Numbered from the stretch's first letter, positions 49,862 through 61,613 are shown. The stretch: 64,000 nt of DNA from Pegea sp. RAD2-039 (GCA_034620365.1 JAQGEQ010000343.1:496001-560000), one strand, 5' to 3'. Notes: generated from the sequence alone by a model not told the origin. A program made the numbers and translations.

Positions 49862-52288
49862 TAACTTTTAATGATTAAAAAAATCATGATTTTTAAACAA
49901 AATTTTTACAATTAAATTTATATTTATTAGTCAATTAATTTGAATTATTTAAATATTTTTTTTAAAGATTATTTTTGCAAAATTGTTAAAGATATTTTTT
50001 AAATACTTATACATAAAACTAACTAAAAATTATAAACTGATTTAAACAACGTTTTAATTTTAAAATATTTTAAAGTTTTGTAAATAAATTCTGTAATAAA
50101 AATTAATTTTGATTATTGTTTTTTTATTGTAGCAGAAAAACAATTTTTTTAAAACTTATTTTACATTAAAATCTTTTATTTTTTTGAATAAAAATTTTAA
50201 CAAAAATTGTTCAAAAATATTTTAATTAATGTCCAAGATATAATTGCCCATTGCAGCAAAAAATGTTGCCAAACAAAAATTATAAACTTGTGTGCTGTGA
50301 AAGCATTAAAAAAAACCCTAAGGCGTTCTTCAGTTCCAAAACTTCTATAAGGCTAATGTGAAAGCTTTTAGATTTGATGGTGGTGACGAAATAAATCAAT
50401 TCTATTTGGTAAATTATACTTAATTTTATTTGAACAGTTTCAAAAGTTGTTTTGAGAAAAATAGAAAAGTAAAAAAACGACAACGTTTTATTTTGGAAAG
50501 CTTAAATAATAATTCATATAAAGAAAACAAACTCAAAGGTAAAAACCAGTTTAAATTTTTTTTCAAAAAACTGTTATGACAGCTTATCAATACGAATGGC
50601 ATTTGGATCTGACATAAAATCTTATTCATACAATATTAGAAAAAGAAAAATCAACAAATTGTGAAATAAATCAAATAAAATTTCAATGTATTCACTGTTT
50701 AAGCTTGACTTATTTATTTAAGAAAATAATCCGATTATCAAATTTAAATGACAATACATAAGTATATAAAATAACAATAAATAAAAAAAAATGATATACA
50801 AAGTTATTTGAGTATCATATTACAATTAAAAAATTCGTAATTAAAATAGTTAAATTATGAAAAATAATTTGTTTACAGATAAAAAAAATTGTATATGATG
50901 ATTTTATTAATTATAATAATATAAATTTATTTTTGTATAAAATACAAATAAAGTTAATAATAAATACATTAAAATAAAAATATTCAAAATGCATAAGGAG
51001 AAATTTATAAATTTTTATTTAAATTTTAAAACTTTTGAAGTGAAAAAAGTGAAGTAAAAAACATAAATTATTTTCAAGTTTTACGTAAATACATAAAATT
51101 GTTGAAAAATAAATACTAGAGATAAGTCTTGAATTTTAAAATTAAAAAAATATTTAAATGGAGTAATTTTGAAATGTAAACTTAATTAGATTAATTCAGT
51201 TTATTGCGTATAGAAAAATATTACAAAAGCTTAGAAGTTGAAATTAAAATAGAGAAAAATTAGGTTTTAAAATAATACTGAATTAAAGATATTTAAATTT
51301 TAAAAAATATTTAAATTTTTCTGGTTACTAAGCTTAAAGGTTCTTTTTTTAAAATAACGCGTCTTATACTGTGTACTACATGTCTTCCTTATTTCTTTGT
51401 ATAGTATCTTGAACTAGATAATTTATATAGTAACTACAAGGTCAAAACAATGTTAGAAACGAATACAAGAATACAAATTCAAGAATAGAAACACACAAAA
51501 ATGTTAGAAATTTATTACAATTAGTTAATATTTGTAAATTGTAAACTTTATAAAATATAAAATGTTTTCAAATTACTTTATGTTTCTGCACTGGCGCTGA
51601 TTACGTTTAAAACTTTAATTAAATTTAAATTATTGATGATTTATTTTTTATTTTATTACGATGAATAATAAAAATGACGATAAACAATTTTTAGTAAGAT
51701 TTTCATCTACATAAAAATTATATTTTTTAAAAAGTTTTTTCAATTTATATTAAAAAAATTATTAATTAAAATTAATTTTATATATATAAATTTGATAAAC
51801 AAAATTTACTTCTTTAATAATATTTTATTAAAATGACTTACTGCTAAAATAATATATCTTCAACACATGTATTTATACTTAACATTGTATTTAGCGAGCT
51901 GTTTAAATTTAAAACATTTGTTTATATAAATAATGTTTATAGAGCAATTTTTAGAAAGTTTTTATCTGGAAAAGAAAGTTTCATTTATTTATCAGCCAGT
52001 AAAAAGTAAGTTGCCTATAGCTTCTGAAAACGATTATTTTAAATTTATCAACTAATTAATTAAAATTTCTCCAAAAAAATTTTGTGGTTATTCTGTTTAT
52101 AGTAAATTAAAAATTGAATTACTTTAAATTTTATAAAAATTGTTGTATACTGGCTGTAACAAAATTATATATTTGGAAACACTCAATGGCGTATTCAGAA
52201 AGCTTCGCGCTACAAGCCTACGGTCGATTTCTACTATTATATCGTTTAAGGCCTAGTTTTTCGACGTTAGTTTCACTTATATTCAGTT
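49862..52288. other. AT-rich spacer and 5' region of the SET gene
   Basis: No gene in most of it. A GC-richer patch at 52185-52280 (TTCGCGCTACAAGCC, TACGGTCG, TTTCGACG) directly before the SET start is a likely promoter/5'UTR. TTCAG two bases before the ATG resembles a splice acceptor. Confidence 0.4.
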
Positions 52289-55200
52289 ATGTCAGATGCT
52301 GAAGTTAAAATAGATATACCAGAATCTTCAGAATCATGTCATACAAAAGAAAGCCGAATTAGAAGAGCAGAACCAAATGAAGATGAGGAAAATCAAGTTC
52401 CTACAAAAATTGTTAAATTAGAAGAAATTAACGACCTTGTTAGTGAAGATGATGAAGTTATTGAAGATGATGAAGATTATGATGAAGAAGATGAAGGTGT
52501 GTTTATTTTTATTTAATATAATTAAATAATAAAATTTTTAGTTAGTAATAATAATAGGCCTAGCTATATGTTTGAACTTAAACAAAATTTTTCATTTAAA
52601 TTATTTATGAATTTTATAAAAACTGGGTAATTATGTTATTTTAAATTTATTGTAATATTAAATGATATTTTTAATCTAAAATATATACTTTTATTCATCT
52701 TGTGGTTTTATTTCTAATTAAATTTTAAGTTAAATTTGATAATTTTTCTTTTCTTAAATACTACAGAGGAATTCACACGTTTTTTTCCAAAATTTTTTTC
52801 TTTATTTTCATTTGAATTTTTACTCCATCATTAATTCCTTTCCATTTCTAGTATGAAAAATAACTTGTTAGGTTTATAATCAATATTGATTTTTTGCGAA
52901 TTATATTTTTAATAAAATGTTTGAATAAATTTTTTAAGTAATTGCAGCAAACCTTTGTGTATTATTTTGATAAATTTCTTTAATAAATTATTACTCAACA
53001 TATAAGACAGATCCACAATAAATTTCTGTTAAAATTATGATTTCATAAGTTTATAGTTTATGCTTTGAAATAAAATATTTTAAACTTTTTTAAATAAATG
53101 GAATTTTATGCTACAAAAAAAAAGAAATTAACTTTTAAAAATGTCAAGTTCATTGATTAATGGTTTTTCTTTGATTTTATTTTTAGTGTATTCCACTATT
53201 TTATGAAGCTATTAACATTTATAATTATATTTATATACTATGACTTAAAAATTTACTTAGAAAATTGGTTTACCACTAAGAATTATATAAATAAAACATT
53301 AAACAATTGTTTTCATAATTTTCTAACAATAATTTTGTTTGTTTTTTTCCTGTCTAAACTCATTCTATGTATGATAAAAATATCAAAGTTTTTCATTTAT
53401 ATTTCTATAAAAATATAATTTTTTATTTATTTCTGATGTATCTTACCATAACTAATTTAATATAAGCATATATTGCCATCTAAAACCATGTTTTGATCAC
53501 TTTAATACACAAATTTATTTATTTTTGCATAATATTCAACCTTCATACCTTTTATATTTAACTTATACAATTTATATTATTATATTATAATTAGTAATAA
53601 CTAATACATAATACTTATTAATAATAATTTTAATTTATTGCTAAGATAAAGTGATGTTTTAAAAATTGAGTTTTCTGTTTATATTTTTAATTCATTATTT
53701 TTATCTTCTGATAAAAAATTTGAATAAATTTATATTTAATAAATATTAAAAATGAGTTAAAATAAATTTTGAACTTAAAATATTAATTATAATTATTAAT
53801 TTATAACTTTTATTACTTTTTATTACTAAACTAGTTTCTAGAATTAATTAAAATTTAGATATTTATTTTATATTTCAACAAATTTCACTAATCAATTGAT
53901 TTCATAGATCTAGAATTAGCAGAAGACACAGCAGATGATGATATCAATGAAGATGATGTCTTAGAAAGTGGGGAATGTAAGTTTTAAGACCCTCAGATCA
54001 CTGAGATTGACAAATTTGATAAATTTTTAGCCTCAATAGAAGATGATGATCAAAATGCTCTTACTTCTATGGAAGAATGTCAAACTGTTATTGATGCTTT
54101 AACACAACAAGCAAATGATGAGATTCTAAAAGTTGAACAAAAATATAATAAATTGAGAAAACCAAATTACCAACGTAGAAATAAACATATCAAAAAAATT
54201 AATGGTTTCTGGGCAACTGTGGTAATTTATCTTATTTTCAGTTGGCTTCTAAAAACTTCTTTTGTTTTTATCTTCATTGTATTTTGCGATCTAATTTGCA
54301 TATCACGTGACTTATTTTTCAGTTTTCTCATCATTCAGAATTAAAAAGAGTTCTGACGAAAGATGACATCAAATGTTTTCAGTTCCTCAAAACCATTGAG
54401 GTAATCCATCTTCTGATCCTCATCTTCTAATCCTCATCTCCTGATCCTCATCTTCTGATCTTCATCTTCTGATCTTTATCTTTTGATCTTCATCTTTTGA
54501 TCTTCATCTTCTGATCCTCATCTTCTGATTCTCATCTTTTAATCTTCATCTTCTAATCTTCATCTTTTAATCTTCATCTTCTAATCCTCATCTCCTCATC
54601 CTCATCTTTTAATCCTCATCTTCTGATCCTCATTTTCTGATCTTCATCTCCTGATCTTCATCATTTCCTGATCTTCATCTTCTGATCCTCATCTTCTTTT
54701 GATACTCATCTTCTTTTGATACTCATCTTCTGATCTTCATCCTCTAATCCTCATCTCCTGATCCTCATCTCCTGATCCTCATCTCCTGATCTTCATCTCC
54801 TGATCCTCATCTTCTAATCCTCATCTCCTGATCCTCATCTCCTGATCCTCATCTTCTGATCTTCATCTTCTGATCCTCATCTTCTAATCCTCATCTCCTG
54901 ATCCTCATCTTCTGATCCTCATCTTCTGATGCTCATCTTCTGATTTTCATCTTCTAATCCTCATCTTCTGATCCTCATCTTCTGATCCTCATCTTCTGAT
55001 CCTCATCTTCGAATCTTCATCTTCTAATCTTCATCTTCTGATCTTCATCTCCTGATCTTCATCATCTCCTGATCTTTATCATCTCCTGATCCTCATCATC
55101 TTCTAATCTTCATCTTCTGATCCTCATCTTCTTTTGATACTCATCATCTTCTGATCTTCATCTTCTGATCCTCATCTTCTAATCTTCATCTTTTAATCTT

Positions 55201-57808
55201 CATCTTCTAATCCTCATCTCCTCATCCTCATCTTTTAATCCTCATCTTCTGATCCTCATTTTCTGATCTTCATCTCCTGATCTTCATCATTTCCTGATCT
55301 TCATCTTCTGATCCTCATCTTCTTTTGATACTCATCTTCTTTTGATACTCATCTTCTGATCTTCATCCTCTAATCCTCATCTCCTGATCCTCATCTCCTG
55401 ATCCTCATCTCCTGATCTTCATCTCCTGATCCTCATCTTCTAATCCTCATCTCCTGATCCTCATCTCCTGATCCTCATCTTCTGATCTTCATCTTCTGAT
55501 CCTCATCTTCTAATCCTCATCTCCTGATCCTCATCTTCTGATCTTCATCTCCTGATCTTCATCATTTCCTGATCTTCATCTTCTGATCCTCATCTTCTTT
55601 TGATACTCATCTTCTAATCTTCATCTCCTGATCTTCACCTTCTAATCCTCATCTCCTGATCCTCATCTTCTGATGCTCATCTTCTGATTTTCATCTTCTA
55701 ATCCTCATCTTCTGATCCTCATCTTCTGATCCTCATCTTCTGATCCTCATCTTCGAATCTTCATCTTCTAATCTTCATCTTCTGATCTTCATCTCCTGAT
55801 CTTCATCATCTCCTGATCTTTATCATCTCCTGATCCTCATCATCTTCTAATCTTCATCTTCTGATCCTCATCTTCTGATCTTCATCTTCTAATCTTCATC
55901 TTCTGATCTTCATCTCCTGATCCTCATCATCTTCATCTTCTGATCTTCATCTCCTGATCTTCATCATCTTATGATCCTCATCATCTTCTGATCTTCATCT
56001 TCTGATCTTCATCTTCTGATTTTCATCTTCTGATTTTCATCTTCTAATCTTCATCTTCTGATCTTCATCTTGTGATCCTCATCTTCTAATCCTCATCTCC
56101 TGATCCTCATCTCCTGATCTTCATCTCCTGATCCTCATCTTCTAATCCTCATCTCCTGATCCTCATCTTCTAATCTTCATCTCCTGATCTTCATCTTCTG
56201 ATCCTCACCTTCTAATCCTCATCTCCTGATCCTCATCTTCTGATGCTCATCTTCTGATTTTCATCTTCTAATCCTCATCTTCTGATCTTCATCTTCTGAT
56301 CCTCATCTTCTAATCTTCATCTTCTGATCTTCATCTCCTGATCTTCATCTCCTGATCTTCATCATCTCCTGATCTTCATCATCTCCTGATCTTCATCATC
56401 TCCTGATCCTCATCATCTTCTAATCTTCATCTTCTGATCTTCATCTCCTGATCTTCATCATCTTCTGATCCTCATCATCTTCTGATCTTCATCTTCTGAT
56501 TTTCATCTCTTGATCTTCATCTTTTGATCTTCATCTCCTGATCTTCATCTTCTGATCCTCATCTTCTGATTTTCATCTTCTGATCCTCATCTTCTGATCT
56601 TCATCTTCTAATCTTCATCTTCTGATCTTCATCTCCTGATCCTCATCATCTTCATCTTCTGATCTTCATCTCCTGATCTTCATCATCTTATGATCCTCAT
56701 CATCTTCTGATCTTCATCTTCTGATCTTCATCTTCTGATTTTCATCTTCTGATTTTCATCTTCTAATCTTCATCTTCTGATCTTCATCTCCTGATCCTCA
56801 TCATCTTCATCTTCTGATCTTCATCTTCTGATCTTCATCTTCTGATCCTCATCTTCTAATCTTCATCTTCTGATCTTCATCTTCTGATCCTCATCTTCAT
56901 CTTCTTCCAGCTCGACGACTTAGATGCGCCCAAATCCGGATTCAGCATCAAGTTCAACTTTGATCCAAACCCCTACTTCAATAATCCCTGCATCACTAAA
57001 GAGTATCTTCTCCCCTGGAACGGTACGTCTCATCTGCATCCACATCGTCTTCATGACGTCATAATCACAGAGTCGCCGTCTTGCTGTTGTACCGCGATCA
57101 GTTGGAAACCAGGAATGGATCTGACACAGCAGAACTCTTCGAGCTTTTTCAGTTGGTTCTGTTCCCAGGCAGACGCTTCAACTGACGATATCGCGGAAGT
57201 AAGTCTCCATCTACATCCGGGACCCTACTGATCTTCATCTTCAGATCATCAAGGAAGAGTTATGGCCGAATCCTCTTGCTTTCTACCACAAGGGAAGAGT
57301 AGAAGATCCTGATAGTCTCTCGGATGCGAGCGAAGATGAAGATTGCCAACTTGTATACGTCACAGACGAAAGCGCGGCTTACATCAGTAGTGACGAAGAA
57401 GAAGAAGGGAACTGGGATCGAAAAGCGAGTGGCGGCAAGCACGGGAAGGGCGGGAAATATCAACCTTCGACGACTAATGAAGCTTACGTCATCGAAGGTG
57501 GCGCGTTGATGACGTCATCAAGACGATATTTGAAGAGTTTTTTGCAGATGAAGATGAGTTTGAAGATGAAGAAGATGAGGAAGAAGAAGATAAAGTCTTA
57601 GAGATAAATTCTCCGGCTAAAAATCATTCGACGCCGCTAGATGGCGCTCTTAGTGATAGTGAAGACACAAAATTATCTTTTGAGGAACAAAACGGGTCTT
57701 TAGAGACTGATGAAGGTTTTTGATCTTTCTAATCTCTTCAAATCTTCATCTTTTGACTTTTCAGATGTTCTAGGAGTTGGTGATGAGGTCTCGACCACTG
57801 GAGTTTGA
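52289..57808 (+). CDS. SET: SET/TAF-I (NAP family) histone chaperone, 9 exons
   Basis: Exons 52289-52496, 53908-53976, 54031-54221, 54323-54400, 56911-57022, 57071-57198, 57245-57497, 57548-57715 and 57765-57808 join in phase to 416 residues (human SET about 290). SET/TAF-I dimers bind histones and inhibit PP2A. Seen here: an acidic N-terminus; the backbone-helix start ANDEILKVEQKYNKLRKPNY; a GFSIKFNFDPNPYFNN strand matching the family's FYFDENPYF; DLTQQNSSSFFSWF; IKEELWPNPLAFY; then an acidic tail (DEDEFEDEEDEEEED). The tail frame is reached only by splicing out a 50-bp intron at 57498-57547 with acceptor TTTTTTGCAG. Intron 4 (54401-56910) is a 2.5 kb minisatellite, whereas five others are 46-54 bp. 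The extra length lies in the acidic N- and C-termini. Confidence 0.92.
54402..56908. repeat. 14-bp minisatellite with nested duplications filling SET intron 4
   Basis: Roughly 175 units of TGATCTTCATCTTC/TGATCCTCATCTCC with 3-bp (ATC) expansions. Long segments are duplicated: the mark CTCCTCATC recurs at 54592 and 55218, and CTTCGAATC at 55007 and 55751, with extended flanking identity. The array runs almost from donor to acceptor. Confidence 0.95.
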
Positions 57809-58461
57809 TTTTCATGTTTATTTTCACTTGTTCAAGTCACCCAGTGACTTTGTGCAGATCTAAAAATCCTTTAAAGCGGTGTTTAATGAAACAGATGATG
57901 TTGATGATGAGGTGTTCACGTAAACATCTATTTTCTATAAAAATTTGATTTTTTTTTTTGTATCAGTTATTTCTATTCACTTAGCTAACTGTCAAAGTAA
58001 TTTGAAATCTGATGGTATGTTGTGTTATTTTCTTCAGTGTTTTTTACTGTCATCATCAAACCTATAATATCTTCTTTCTCTTTCTCTTCATCAAATTGGC
58101 TTTAACCATTTTTTATTCATCAAATTTTTGACCCAAGAGAATCTTTTAATTATCAAAAGTTGTTCAACAAATTAATAAGCCTTAATCGAATACCATTTCA
58201 GTTGTGATGACACTTGTGTACGAGGCCAGGTCCTTTTTCACGTTTTTCTAATCTAACTTATCGTAGTAAATCAGATGAACAAACAGTTTTCGAGTCTGGG
58301 GTTTTCCCTTAATTAAAACTATCTGTAAAAGTGATGAGGTTAACTTCAGTTGGTTACTAATCCAGCGTGGCTTCGCTTTCCGCATTTCTCGAAGGTTTAC
58401 CAAATCGCGTCGTACTACGTCATCTATCGAGCGCGGGAACGAAGCCAACTACAGAGGAATC
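57809..58461. other. SET 3' region and unassigned coding-like patch
   Basis: After the probable SET 3'UTR, a GC-richer patch at about 58340-58450 is open on both strands. On the minus strand it reads SIDDVVRRDLVNLREMRKAK, with codon use like the nearby exons, but there is no suitable ATG at its start and no family I recognise. It could be an exon of an unknown minus-strand gene or the start of the dispersed element that follows. Confidence 0.3.
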
Positions 58462-58870
58462 AGCCCTGGTCGTAGGACCATCTAGGACAGTCTGAAACCT
58501 ATTAACTTTGTGGTCACTGTCACAGGCCTCTCTGTCCCAAGGTAATGTCCTAGGCCACTGTCCCAAGCTAGTGCTTCAAGCCACTGTCCCAGGCCTCTCT
58601 GTCCCAAGCCACTGTCCCAAGCTACTGTCCTAGGCCTCTCTGTCCCAAGCTAATGTCCTAGGCCACTGTCCCAAGCTACTGTCCTAGGCCTCTCTGTCCC
58701 AAGCTAATGTCCCAGTTTTAGCTTTGTGGTCGCTTCGAAAGAATGAAGTGAACCTAAAACCAACAACCTGTTGACCTCGTGGTCACTGGGCCGTGTCACC
58801 GAACAGCAGATGAGTAGGGGTGGTTCTACTGTCCACTATAATCAATGCGCATGCGCAGACAGGAAGCAAG
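58462..58870 (+). repeat. Dispersed element with embedded 13-bp array and NRF-1-like palindrome, copy 2
   Basis: The head AGCCCTGGTCGTAGGACCAT and tail GGGCCGTGTCACCGAACAGC match copy 1 in the mitoferrin intron. Between them at about 58530-58715 lie about a dozen 13-bp units (CCACTGTCCCAAG and variants, some extended by CTCT). The tail continues GAGTAGGGGTGGTTC to TGCGCATGCGCA (58846-58857), a perfect palindrome shared with the inverted fragment at 18.1 kb. No terminal inverted repeats or protein-coding capacity are seen, so it is likely non-autonomous. Confidence 0.8.
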
Positions 58871-60548
58871 CATATATGTCGAGTTGATTTGAAATTCAGC
58901 CCCATTAGATGATATTCGTGTTCCCTACGATTGATTACTCTTCCACTTTTGATGCGCTAGAAGAAGATGAATAACTTTTAATACAAGATTTGTTTTAAAA
59001 CAATTTTTATCGGCTTTTTCTGGTCGAGGAGATTCCGATAATCTTTTTGTTATCAAATTAGCTGTTAGAAAACATATTCTATCAACTATTTCAAAAATTT
59101 AAGCCTCAAAATTACTTTAACGGAGACTTACTTGTTTTAACTGATTTTGTAAGTTTCGTTAAAACATCATTCACATTGAATACAGTTTTAACTTCTCAAA
59201 ATATTTCGTAGATACGAAGAAAATTATTTTTACTAAAAAGTCTTTTAAAGTCGAGGTGCTAAATTGACTTGTTTGGATTTTTATAAAATTTTCTGAAGTA
59301 GATGAGAGTTAAACTAACTTCATTATAATAATTCATATTTTTATTAAGCTGCCGATAAGAAGTCACATAAAATAATTCAAGAATTAATACTAAATATTAT
59401 TTCATAATTATATAATAATTCATTTCCTTTTGCAATGGTAAATTCTATAACATTTTAAGATTTAAATAAAGTTTAATTTCGTAAAAAAAATTCTTTCTGA
59501 AATTGAACTTCAAAGTCCACCACTAGCGGCAGTAGAGACAACTTACAAAGGAACTCCCTTCCTTGTACAGATCTTAAAATTTTTATTCAGAATTTTTCAA
59601 GAAATTTGTAATTTTTTTACATCAATTTTGCCAAATTTTGATTTATTTTTATAAATAACTAATTATTGAGGTTTATGGTTAAGTAGATTTGTTTAAACTT
59701 GTATTTAATTTTTTATTTTTGAACTTTTTAAAGCTTTTTTTATTCTGAGATTAAATTATTTTTGTTTTAAAATTAAGATTTTCATTTTTTAAGTATTTTT
59801 TGTCAGAAATTTCTGTTTTAATTTAAAGAAATTCAAAATATTTACAACTTTTTATTTTATAATTTATATATTAGTTTATAGATTTAGTTTTTGATATCTG
59901 ATTTAAATTAATAAATTTTAATTTAAAATGTTTTTTTGGGTTTCAGATAAATTAATTTAGAATAATTTATTAGTTAGCTTCTAGAATCTTTAAAACTTTT
60001 TTAAGTTTTATAAAGCTTAGAAAAAGGATAAGTTATTTATAAATATTAATAAACATTAAAAATTAATTTTACAGATTTTCTTTCTATTGAAATAAAACTA
60101 AAATATATTTTTATGTTTTTTAATTATTTGATTTTATTATTTTTTGCTTAAAATTATAAAACATTTTAATTATATAAATTTTATACAGATAACTATATTA
60201 TATATATATATAACTATATTTTATTTAGAATAACTATTTTTAACTTTTATTTAACTTGTTTATGTTTTAAATATAAAAATATTATTTTTGTAATAAATCA
60301 ATTTTTTGTAATATTAAGATTGATTCCTAATTCTTAAAACTGTTTCTAACAAAGTAATTATATTAAAATGACTTTAAAATTTTTCATTATTGCAAATTGA
60401 ATAATTTTTATTTGATAATAAATATTTAATTCAATATAAATCAATTTACTTTTAAGTAAACTTACTTTTAATGAACTTTATTTATTTTTCAAGATTTAGT
60501 GAATTGGTTAAAAAGTTTTGTTTCAAAAGAATTTGGAAGAAAATTAAA
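58871..60548. other. AT-rich spacer upstream of ARPC4
   Basis: No gene recognised. A short patch at 59510-59570 (CCACTAGCGGCAGTAGAG) is less AT-rich. The ARPC4 5'UTR and promoter should be at the right end, but nothing diagnostic is visible. Confidence 0.4.
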
Positions 60549-61442
60549 ATGGTAAAAAAATTAAGAATTTCTAAAAGATTTATTAAACTAAAGATTGAAA
60601 TATTTTCAATTTATTACAATTAACTTAAAGAGAACTAACACACATTCTCACAAATAATTGAATGTTTAGAAAATATTTAGTTTAAAGTTATTTATTTTCA
60701 CAAAATTATGAAAATTTAGAAACAAAATATCTTTTTCCAGTCTTCAACTTTGAAACCTTATCTCAACGCAGTAAGATCTACTTTGGATGTTGCGATGTGC
60801 CTCGAGCATTTCAACTCTCAAGTTGTTGAAAGACACACAAAACCAGAGGTTAGTTTCATTACTAAAAACAGAAAAGTAATTCACAAAAATTGAAAGGTTG
60901 AAGTGAAAACTAGTAAAGAGCTTCTTCTAACACCTGTTGTCATCGCAAGAAACGAAAAAGAGAAAGTTTTAATCGAATCTTCCATCAATTCTATTCGAGT
61001 CAGCATCGCTGTTAAACAGGTTCAAAGTTCAAACTTTCAATTTTGTCAATTTTTTTAACCAATCAAATATAGGCTGATGAGATTGAACAGATTTTGTGCC
61101 AAAAATTCATGAGATTTATGATGATGCGAGCTGAGAATTATGTAATCCTTCGAAGGAAACCAGTTCAGGTCGGTTTCTCGTGACATTGCCTTATATGGTG
61201 ATTTGATAGATTTTGTTTTAGGGATACGATATCAGTTTCCTCATTACTAATTTCCATACTGAGCAAATGTTGAAGAATAAGTTGGTTGATTTTGTGATTC
61301 ATTTTATGGAAGAAATCGACAAAGAGATTAGCGAGATGAAGTTATCTGTGAACGCGCGAGCTCGAATCGTCGCTGAGGAGTTTCTGAAACGAGTTAGTCT
61401 CTAAAAGATGTCTTCATCTTCTCATTTCTATTTTAGTTTTAA
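60549..61442 (+). CDS. ARPC4: Arp2/3 complex subunit 4 (6 coding exons)
   Basis: Coding exons 60549-60551 (only ATG), 60741-60848, 60897-61019, 61073-61168, 61222-61392 and 61437-61442 (TTT TAA) give 168 residues, the same length as the human protein. ARPC4 (p20) forms the core heterodimer with ARPC2 in the actin-nucleating Arp2/3 complex. Conservation is near complete: [64 protein letters not shown] and [20 protein letters not shown]. The ATG is not contiguous with the rest; AAAATG-GTAAAA at 60546-60557 is both start codon and splice donor, giving Met-Ser-Ser-Thr-Leu as expected (human Met-Thr-Ala-Thr-Leu). The intron 44 bp before the last codon gives EEFLKRF; reading through it would end in RVSL instead. 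Intron 1 contains a LINE 3' fragment. Confidence 0.95.
60628..60660 (-). mobile_element. LINE 3'-end fragment, copy G, in ARPC4 intron 1
   Basis: AGAGAACTAACACACATTC followed by TCACAAATAATTG matches the shared 3'UTR segment of copies A-F. Only about 30 bp remain. Confidence 0.5.
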
Positions 61443-61607
61443 GGTCATTTGAAGACTTTGGATTTGATAGAAGCAATTTTATATCCACGATTTCTTGACG
61501 CGATCATTTATTAAACAGGAATCAACAGGAAGTTCCTACTTTTGATGGACTTCTTTTCTTGATCTTTCTTATTCTACATATCAATTCGTGTATATTATTC
61601 CAAATAT

Positions 61608-61613
61608 AATAAA
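61608..61613 (+). terminator. Polyadenylation signal AATAAA for ARPC4
   Basis: Canonical hexamer 166 bp after the ARPC4 stop, before the AT-rich convergent spacer. Confidence 0.5.

Noticed and set aside
54402-56908. Possible CRISPR-like array
   Set aside because: Repeats are direct, contiguous 14-bp units without unique spacers, inside an intron of an animal gene; it is a minisatellite.
57498-57606. SET C-terminus as Lys/Met-rich tail ending in TAG
   Set aside because: The alternative with a 50-bp GT-AG intron restores the family's acidic tail and continues in frame through two more exons.
61393-61404. ARPC4 ending in RVSL
   Set aside because: Splicing the 44-bp intron gives EEFLKRF, matching the conserved EEFLKNF end and exact length of 168 residues.
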